64,000 nucleotides of DNA, taken from Lepiota brunneoincarnata (Eukaryota > Basidiomycota > Agaricomycetes > Agaricales > Agaricaceae). Below the pieces are notes generated by a model, which was not told where the DNA came from, did not search any database, and saw nothing but the letters and a program-made list of their open reading frames with translations. The number at the start of each line of letters is the position of its first letter. Position 1 is the stretch's first letter. The position numbers were made by a program, and so were the translations under genes. The stretch spans positions 1-64,000 of the forward strand of contig JAEBUN010000042.1 in NCBI GenBank assembly GCA_023014365.1, in the 5' to 3' direction. Below, in pieces: positions 56,993-64,000 of this stretch.

Positions 56993-58238
56993 TGATACAC
57001 TGATTTCACGCCTATACATGAATTCCGTACTCCAGAACAATTCTCTACATAGAATCATTGGCTATATCATTAAAGAACTCTATAGAGGATTGGTACTATA
57101 TCCCGTAGTAGCCAGTTCGACTGAACTGAGGATATTCAAGCCTCGGAAGTGTTCAAACCAGCTCATTATCACTAAGCTTAGTGAACCAAGCTATCAGAAT
57201 GCTCTCCGGAGGGATTCAGGACTCTACATAGCCTATCGAGTATACCCCAGTCGCATCAAGGGACCTTACGAGCAGTTTTCTGATGAACCCGAATGTGTTT
57301 GAACATAAAAGAATGTACCTAGCGGCTGTCGCAGGCGTATTACATCTATAGCGAGTTCAATAATGATGACCGGACCACGGAACGGAACGTCCAATGTTCG
57401 GGAGGCAATACCCGATGCCCAAAACCCTAGAAATATCAAAGACTCCTAATTAACGAGTGCTTTGTGGGTTCCAGCACTTTGGCATACTGCTTAACTGAGA
57501 TTAATTACAACAGATCAAGGGATTGTCCATCCGCTATACATTCCGATCATAATTGATCTGGAAACTTAACGCGCTCGCGTGGATGCAGAATAATGCAGAC
57601 GAGCACAGAACACGTCTGGCTGGATTGCCATTCGTTAATCAGAGAAAAACCCATAACCCAGGGTGAGGTAGAAATGCTGCCGAACCTTCCAAAATGTTCT
57701 ACAGTGCTTGTAACAATTAAGCTTATTGTTTTCTATTTCATATTTACTATCTCTCGTATGTATCTAAACAATATAAATACGGTCGCACTTGTTTGTGGAG
57801 AAGCAAGAGGTCTCACCCCTGCTTCCACATGCAAGTCTGCAAGCTGTGATCAAGAACGGTTTCAGAGGGCTATTTAGTGTGCGTCGTTAAGTGTGATTTC
57901 TTCGGTCATCGACCAACCCAGAGACAGAGACAGAGACCAGAGTTCAGAGACCAGAGACCAGAGACCAGAGACCCAGCGCTTTGAATTGACAGGGATTGTC
58001 CTTTCATTGTTGCACCGTACAGCTAAGATAACTTCAACGGCTGTCCGTTAACCTCTAAAAACACTACTCTCTTGAATTTTGCTGTCAGAACGCACCCCCA
58101 GAATACCCTAAAAGACGAAACTGTTCTTTATCTATCTCATTCCACTTGTATTAGCTTAAGCTTATCGAATTGCGGCTAAGCTTAGTGAAAACAAGCCCAC
58201 TATCTATATTAAAACTTACGAAAGTTTCTACCTTTTCA
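56993..58238 (+). repeat. Element C 3' LTR
   Basis: 1,246 bp, same termini and order as 44328-45621, with a shorter GAGACA/GAGACC repeat near 57918-57973 and scattered transitions. Contains TAAGCTTA at 57173, 57718, 58157 and 58177. Followed by CCGA (58239-58242). Confidence 0.93.
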
Positions 58239-60005
58239 CCGACTCCCACAAGCCATCAGAATCACCACCACCCCTTCCGTCAAATGACAAAGGCAAATGC
58301 AGAGCTGTGCTGCACCACTGGGCCATTACAGACATGGAAATGGATGGACCACAACAATCTAATAGGCTGCCACAGGCCCAACGTGGGCCAGCAGTGCCAC
58401 AAGGTAGCTGGCCCTATCACATTCCACAGCCAACTGGCCAGCTATTTGACACAGCATGCTGGCAATGTGTCCAAAGCAAGGTTCTATGTCAGATTGATGC
58501 CAGCGGAGGTGCCTGTTGCCACTACAGGGTCAAAAAGGTCCAATGCACAAATTATGCAGGTATTAGGCAGGGGGTTAATTGCATACAAGTACCAACACCT
58601 GTGCCACAGCACCCTCTGAAATGGCAAAGGGGAATCAAAGAAGAAGAGGTCATGAAATGGGTCAATATCGATACCGATGATGACAACCAATTGAATTGGA
58701 CAAATTCAGAGGATGAGACAAAGGCCATGGCATGTCGGCAGGCTGCCAAGGTCGTGTTGTCAAAGGCTGCAGCACAGGCATCAAGGGCCAATGCAAAGGG
58801 GAAGGCTAGGGCCATGGAGAAGGTAAGTACCTCGGCACTGGCCAAAACCATGGCATCCCATGGCAATGGTGCTGACCACCTGGCAACTAGCCACCCCATG
58901 CCAAATTTTCAGTAGGGGCCGGATGATAATGAGGGATATGAAGAGGGTAAGCTATTACTAATCTCATGCAGGAATTTATGTTCACTCACTCACAATGTCT
59001 ATTCAAGCCATGGGTTTGGTCCAAGAACACTTGGATTATTTTGACCAGTGGCTGATCAAACATTTTAGCCATACTGAGGGTAAAGCACTCTTCCAGGCTG
59101 CACGGATTTTCAAGATGGAGGAAAGTATGAAGGGCTTTTACACTTGGCTGGATGAAATCCAAAGCCAGATTGTTGCCAGAATGCCAGCACTCTTGCTGGA
59201 CTTAGAAAATCAGGTTGGGAACTTGGAGAAATTGGTTGAGAGCCTGTCCCAGCAGGTTGGAACATTAGTCACAGGTGTCATGGGTGGCACTGGTATTACT
59301 GATGCTAGATACACTAGGGAAACAGGTGGAAACACAGCCATAGCGATGGATATTGATGCCGGCCCATCAGGTGTAATACCAGTTGAGCACCCTCTGGCTA
59401 TTAATCCCCCAGCTACCGCACCACACTCACTCTCCCCAATCAATCTCACCACCGACCATGCAACAACTTTGCCAGCACACCAATGCTCCTCACCCCTGGC
59501 CTTGCTGCAGCCATAATCCCAATCACCACCTGCATTGGCCATACTGCCACTGGCAGTACCTCAAGTCGAATTCTATGACCCGACCCAGTCCAATAGGCTG
59601 GGTGATCACACAATATTCTTGACATTGCCATCTGACATACCATGTACCAATGAGAAGCCAGCAATGAATGATGTCTTACCACCATTAAGGCCAGCCTTGC
59701 CAGTGTCTGCCTCAGTAGCATCCCCCATTGCCACTACAGATGACAATATGCCAGCAAATTTTGTTGGGAGTTTGCCGAGATCATCCTCAATGCCAGCAAC
59801 CACCTTTCAACCAGCAAGTCCTTCATCCCCAGTACCAGTGGCAACTTTGGCTGTTCCACCCACCATGTCTCTACCACCACTCCCCTCCTCCCAGCAAACA
59901 TTACTGCACCATCATCACCCAATGCCACCACATCGCATTTCCTGCTTACTGGCCACCCATCCAGTGCCAATGTCTCTCTTCCCTCTCCTGTTCCCAGTGC
60001 CATAA

Positions 60006-60996
60006 CCTCAGGGGTATGATTAATTGCCCCTACTCCGGCACATTCCCAAGAGGATGTTATCATCCATCAAGCCACATTGTTGGAGCCGCATACTGGCATT
60101 CTCTCATGTCCTTGGACTTGCTCACAGTTGCAAGCTGACCGTGATCATGGAAATATCAATTCGGCCAATTTCCCAGCATCCCTCTAATCCCCAAGATGCA
60201 GTCCATGCTTAAGTAGCTTACTGGTGCCATCATTGGACACAAGTGTAGATACCCCACATCTCAAAAATGCAAGGCATCAGGCAGCAATGACAACTAGGTG
60301 CAACAAAAAGCTAGATCTTGAGATCTAGCTATCACATTGTATTTATCAGCTATTATTGTGTATCTTTCTTGAGATTTTTGTTTTTTTGGACTTAATTTTC
60401 CAAATATACTGCTTTGCCTTCCCTCAATTGCCAGCTAGCCAGGTTACTTTACAACTGATATACCCTCTCCATTACATCACTTATTGTGTTGTTGCTCCTG
60501 GGAGTGCTGCTGTTGCATTGAGGCTATAGATATGGTATATTGTTAGTAGGTATTCTGGGTATGCAGTGGTGAACATACCTGGATTGATTTCAACAGGCAG
60601 CATCAAAGTGGGGTCAATGGCCAGTAATGGCCAGTACCTTGGACTTGCTGGGACTCTTGCTGGGTGACTTTGAGCAAGCCCAAGCAGGGTACACTGTGAC
60701 TACAAATGCGGCACATGCTGAAGTATTGACAATACTAGCATAGCATATGTTGGTTCACCATTACTGGGACTGTTTGAGGGAATGATTGGTGGGAAGCTAT
60801 TTGTGATCAATGTATTCATTGAAGGCTGATTGACGATGACCATGCCAGAATCTATATTGTCTGCTGATTGATGCCAGCCTGATGTAAGGCTGCAATTTCC
60901 ATCTGGATTTGTAAGCTGGTGTCTGTCTGCCAAAAGCTCCTGTATAGGCCGATCGCCAGTTACTGGGTCAGTGGACTCAGTCTTTGCTGCATTTTG
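60006..60996. other. Right part of unit H, mostly noncoding, with a palindrome
   Basis: Follows the H zinc-cluster gene. It holds the palindrome at 60309-60330 and a T-rich stretch at 60360-60400. A short minus-strand open piece (60700-60933) may be the C-terminus of the ORF at 60997-61540. Otherwise nothing recognised. Confidence 0.35.
60309..60330. repeat. Perfect inverted repeat, 10-bp arms
   Basis: AGCTAGATCT, two bases TG, then AGATCTAGCT. It lies about 300 bp after the H gene stop. Could be an RNA hairpin in the 3' UTR or a protein site. Confidence 0.9.
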
Positions 60997-61540
60997 TCAT
61001 CTGTATTGCCTTGACTCAACATTCCTCATAATGGTTGGTAATGAGCTCATAGTTCCTGGATAATTTGTGGTATGAAATTCTCCATTTTGGTAATAGGCCT
61101 GGAACAGGAATGCAGCTTCGGCACCATACATCGTTTGCTGTTCAATAATATGTTCAAAAAACTGCTGAATTTGAAGCTTTGGCACATTCCATGGGTCACA
61201 TATTTTGAAGTTCTGAGGGATAAATTTATGTTGTACCAACTTTGGCCAATATTTTTCCAGCGTTTTGAATGGCACATGCCTTGCCCTCTGTGCCGAGGCC
61301 AATTCTACAAGTCTCCATAAGTTTTCTGGCATTTGAGCAAGGAATGAAAAGCATACTGTAGTGGGTTGTGAGATAAGTCCACATCATCTCCTTAAGCACA
61401 TACTTCTTCAATTCATTGATTGTGATAGTTGTTAATGGTATGATTGGAAATCCCCTCCCAGTCAGTTTGAATGATGGGATTGCTGTGCTTGCTGCAGTTC
61501 CTGGCAACTGTGGCAATTGGTCCTTTTGCCAATGCAGCAC
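60700..61540 (-). pseudogene. Unrecognised minus-strand ORF of unit H
   Basis: Two overlapping frames read downward from 61540: LKLTGRGFPI-like start, TITINELKKYVLKEMMWTYL, then (shifted near 61310) MPENLWRLVELASAQRARHV, FKTLEKYWPKLVQHKF and IQQFFEHIIEQQ, ending TAG/TGA near 60997. An open tail runs on to 60700. The sequence looks like real protein but I do not recognise the family. It is opposite in strand to the H zinc-cluster gene, the same relation as pol to the zinc-cluster gene in B and C. Confidence 0.45.
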
Positions 61541-61607
61541 CCCAACATATGAGGCAAACTCATTTTACATCTTTTCCACAGGGCCCTTGTACGCTTTCAC
61601 AAATGTC

Positions 61608-62632
61608 TTTTTTTTTTTTTTTTGAAATCAACAATTTATAATGCAGTGCTCGAATGCAGTTCACATGCACTAGCTACGTACAAGGCAACTAATACATGGT
61701 ATAACTACCAGTGAAGGTAGGGAAGAGAGTCCCACTGACTCGAAAGGCTACACTCTGTAAAGAAGTGCGTGTGGGTAAAGAGCTCGCTACCTCGATGAAA
61801 ACCGGGGTGCAACAGACGAGGGGTAGATAGGGCCAACAGGTCCCCCTCCCTAAGGGGGTTAGGAGTCAATTCTCTGTAAATCCTTACACCCCACAGGCTA
61901 AGGCTCTAAGAGCTTTGGATCTCTGCCCTTATCGGGCGTTAGGAGTCAATTCTCCATAAATTGCTATGCCCTGCCTTCTGGGCAGGGGGCAAATAACTGT
62001 TGGCTTCTCAAGGCCGAAACCCATGAGGGGGGGATAACCTGAAGGCCCTCCCCAGTTATCCCACCCCTTGAGGTCAGGATAGGAATGCAAACACAGTAGG
62101 GTTACATTCCGGAAAGCCCAGAAGGGCGTCAAGGTCGTGGGTAAGCTGCCACATTGCATATACTCTGGACAGGAGGTGAGAATGTGAGTGCAGGTTTCAA
62201 GCCGCAACCCACAAGGACAGGAGTGATCCTCCTGGGGGTGGAACCTAGCGTGGTACTCTCCTATAGGGGCGTGACTGAGTATAGTGCAGACTGTCCGTGC
62301 TGTGCCAGCGACAAACATCCGAGGGCTGATTTCTCAGAGCCAAGTATCTCCGGAGAGGTACAAGGGTTGGAGAGGCTTCCCGAGGGAGTCCAATAGGGGG
62401 AGGAAATTCCTACCCTGATACAAGGGCAAGCGAAACATATTCACCCACTTGTCAATGCACCCCCTCATGACCTCGGCACAGAGGGAGTTGATAGTGGTTG
62501 TTGGGCGAACGCCCACCAAAACGCAAAGTTCCTTTGCCATCACGACAGCATCAGAGTGAAGTTTTGCAACAGAGCCCGCAGGCACCTGCCAGAAAGTGAT
62601 GGTTTGCTGGGCCTTGGCAGACAACCAGCGAT
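61608..62632 (-). mobile_element. LINE M4 (minus strand)
   Basis: Poly-T at 61608-61623 is its A-tail, preceded on the minus strand by TTATAAATTGTTGATTTC. It encodes the C-terminal zinc finger CPCGLRLETCTHILTSC and part of the RNase H/connection (VGVRPTTTINSL...KWVNMFRLPLYQGRNF). It stops at 62632, where M5's tail begins. Confidence 0.8.
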
Positions 62633-64000
62633 CTTTTTTTTTTTTTTTGAAATCAACAATTTATAACACGGTGCTCGAACACAGTCTGCGTGCACTAGTT
62701 ACGTACAAGGCAACTAATACATGGTATAACTACCAATGAAGGTAGGGAAGAGAGTCCCGCTGACTCAAAAGGCTACACTCTGTAAAGAAGTGCACGTGGG
62801 TGAAGAGCTCACTACCCTGATGAAAATCGGGGCGTGACAGATGAGGGGTAGATAGGGCCAGCAGGTCCCTGCCCCTAAGGGCGTTAGGAGTCAGTTCTCC
62901 GTAAATCCCTACACCTCGCAGACGAAGGCTCTAAGAGCTTCAGGTCTCCACCCCTAGGGGTATTAGGAGTCAATTCTCCATAAATCGCTACACCCCGCCC
63001 AGAAGGTGGGGGGCGAATAACTGTTGGCTCCTCGAGGCTGAAGCCTATGAGGGGGGAATAACCCAAAGGCCCTCCCCAGTTATCCCACCCCTTGGGGCCA
63101 GGATAGGAACGCAAACGTGGAAGGGTTGCATTCCAGAAAGCCCAGAAGGGTATCAAGGTCGTGGGTAAGCTGCCACATTGCATATACTCTGGACAGGAGG
63201 TGAGAATGTGAGTGCGGGTTTCAAGCCACAACCCACAAGGACAGGAGTGATCCTCCTGGGGGTGGAATCTAGTGTGGTACTCCCCTATCGGGGCGTGACC
63301 GAGTATAGTGCAGACTGCCCGCACTGTACCAGCAACAGACATCTGAGGGCCGATTTCCCAGAGCCAAGTACTACCAGAGAGGTACGAGGGTTGGAGAGGT
63401 TTCCTGAAGGAGTCCAAGAGAGGGAGGAAATTCCTACCTTGATACAAGGGCAAGCGAAACATATTCACCCACTTGTCAATGCATTCCCTTGTGACCTCGG
63501 CATGAAGGGAATCGATGGTGGTTGCTGGGCAGATACCCAGTGAGATGCAGAGCTCCTTCACCATCGCAACAGTGTTGGAGTGAAGCTCTGCAACAGAGCC
63601 CAAGGGCACCTGCCAGAAGGTGACGGTCCACTGGGCCTTGGCGGACAACCAGCAATCCAGAGACCAGCACACCTCCAGGGAATGGGCCTGGCCAGCATGC
63701 ACAGAAGGATCAACAGCTCTGCGGGCAGAGCCCGTGGAGCTGGTGTATATAAAGATGTGATTAGTTTTGGCACAATTGAAGACCATGCCTACTCCCAATT
63801 GAATGGAGTGGAGCTCCGCATCAGTGAGCAGAACCCTCCCCGTGGCCTGCCTGGCCTGCCTAACCAAGCGCCCACCTGCAAACATGCAAGCTGCTGAAAT
63901 GGCCTGCAGTCTCCCACATGGTAGCCAGTGGGCACCAGCTGCTATGCAAGCAGACAATGGGTCGGCCTGTGCCCTCCAAATAGAGGTGTGCAGTCCGTCG
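62633..64000 (-). mobile_element. LINE M5 (minus strand), runs off the window
   Basis: A-tail at 62634-62649 (as poly-T). The longest intact reading of the family: an open frame of 357 codons at 62884-63957. Confidence 0.85.
62884..63957 (-). pseudogene. LINE M5 RNase H and C-terminal zinc finger (partial)
   Basis: 357 open codons, continuing upstream beyond the window (DGLHTSIWRAQADPLS precedes it). HIFIYTSSTGSARRAVDPSVHAGQ resembles the third-aspartate region of RNase H, with Ser replacing the usual Asp (YTSS for YTDS). The C-terminal zinc motif is CPCGLWLETRTHILTSC. The same pair is repeated in M1, M3 and M4, which are more decayed. Only the C-terminus of the LINE pol is in the window. 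Confidence 0.75.

Larger units (their letters stand above)
44328..58238 (+). mobile_element. Element C: 13.9-kb Ty3/Gypsy-related element with two antisense genes and dispersed TAAGCTTA
   Basis: LTRs of 1,294 and 1,246 bp, CCGA duplications, gag with knuckle, pro-RT-RNase H-integrase on the plus strand, and two spliced genes on the minus strand between integrase and 3' LTR. Every in-frame stop examined in gag and pol fits C-to-T at CGA, CAA or CAG. LTRs differ mainly by the length of a GAGACA/GAGACC repeat plus a handful of transitions. AAGCTT occurs 32 times by eye, 27 of them as TAAGCTTA. Confidence 0.92.
44020..60005 (+). pseudogene. Zinc-cluster gene of unit H, split by element C
   Basis: Segments 44020-44327, 58243-58946 and 59008-60005. 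The left and right halves join in the same frame when one CCGA copy is counted, showing one gene cut by element C. Intron 58947-59007 (GTAAGC..AAG) keeps the frame. The protein has an A/P-rich disordered start, then CWQCVQSKVLC, eight residues, CCHYRVKKVQC. This is the CX2CX6C-X8-CX2CX6C pattern with one Cys replaced by Tyr (58523-58525, TGC to TAC). Then come an A/K-rich basic part, a coiled coil (LLLDLENQVGNLEKLVESLS) and a P/S/T-rich tail. Stops at 44197 (TGA), 58913 (TAG) and 59514 (TAA) all fit C-to-T changes. Same architecture as the gene at 9853-10938. Confidence 0.7.

Overview
The window is about 64 kb of transposon-on-transposon DNA from a filamentous fungus, most likely a basidiomycete (Agaricomycetes). 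The evidence is the chromodomain-bearing Ty3/Gypsy elements, Tad1-like and RNase H-bearing LINEs, 48-62 bp GT-AG introns, fungal Zn(II)2Cys6-type zinc-cluster proteins, and old copies that have lost CpG through CGA->TGA decay. I found no convincing host housekeeping gene, rRNA, tRNA gene or CRISPR array. It reads like a heterochromatic or centromere-like repeat nest.

Layout. 1-15086: Ty3/Gypsy element A (gag, protease, RT, RNase H, integrase with chromodomain, and an extra post-integrase triple zinc-knuckle ORF), riddled with CGA->TGA stops. It is split at 3853/11740 by a young, apparently intact chromovirus B (3854-11734; two 663-bp LTRs with one difference seen; 5-bp duplication GTACT). 14668-19415: A', a relative of A that shares A's right LTR and lacks both gag and integrase. 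19416-24712: old minus-strand element D, cut at its integrase core by the A/A' array. 24713-26364: unassigned repeat remnants. 26365-27006: solo LTR of family B. 27007-31085: an A-rich Tad1-like LINE with inactivated catalytic residues. 31086-41440: a nest of LINE fragments in both orientations and three tRNA-headed SINE-like elements, whose insertion order can be read from target duplications. 41441-44327 and 58239-61607: an older unit (H) carrying a zinc-cluster gene that is split in frame by the 13.9-kb element C (44328-58238). 61608-64000: two more minus-strand LINE copies.

The most interesting signal is a recurring combination. Elements B and C each carry, between pol and the 3' LTR and on the strand opposite gag-pol, an intron-containing gene for a protein with the full CX2CX6C-X8/9-CX2CX6C zinc cluster; the B and C genes each have a candidate TATA box or upstream region of their own. 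Introns can persist there because the retrotransposed RNA is the other strand. Each of these elements is also peppered, across LTRs, coding and noncoding parts, with its own short palindrome: CGG-N2-CCG in B (25 by eye in 7.9 kb) and TAAGCTTA in C (27 octamers by eye in 13.9 kb). The older unit H has a third zinc-cluster gene and is rich in TGCCA/TGGCA. I propose, as inference, that these are element-encoded DNA-binding proteins with family-specific dispersed binding sites. They might act in anti-silencing, transcriptional control or packaging, in the way VANC proteins of plant VANDAL transposons act on motifs dispersed in their own element.

All motif counts and alignments were done by eye; exact boundaries of degenerate LINE pieces are approximate.
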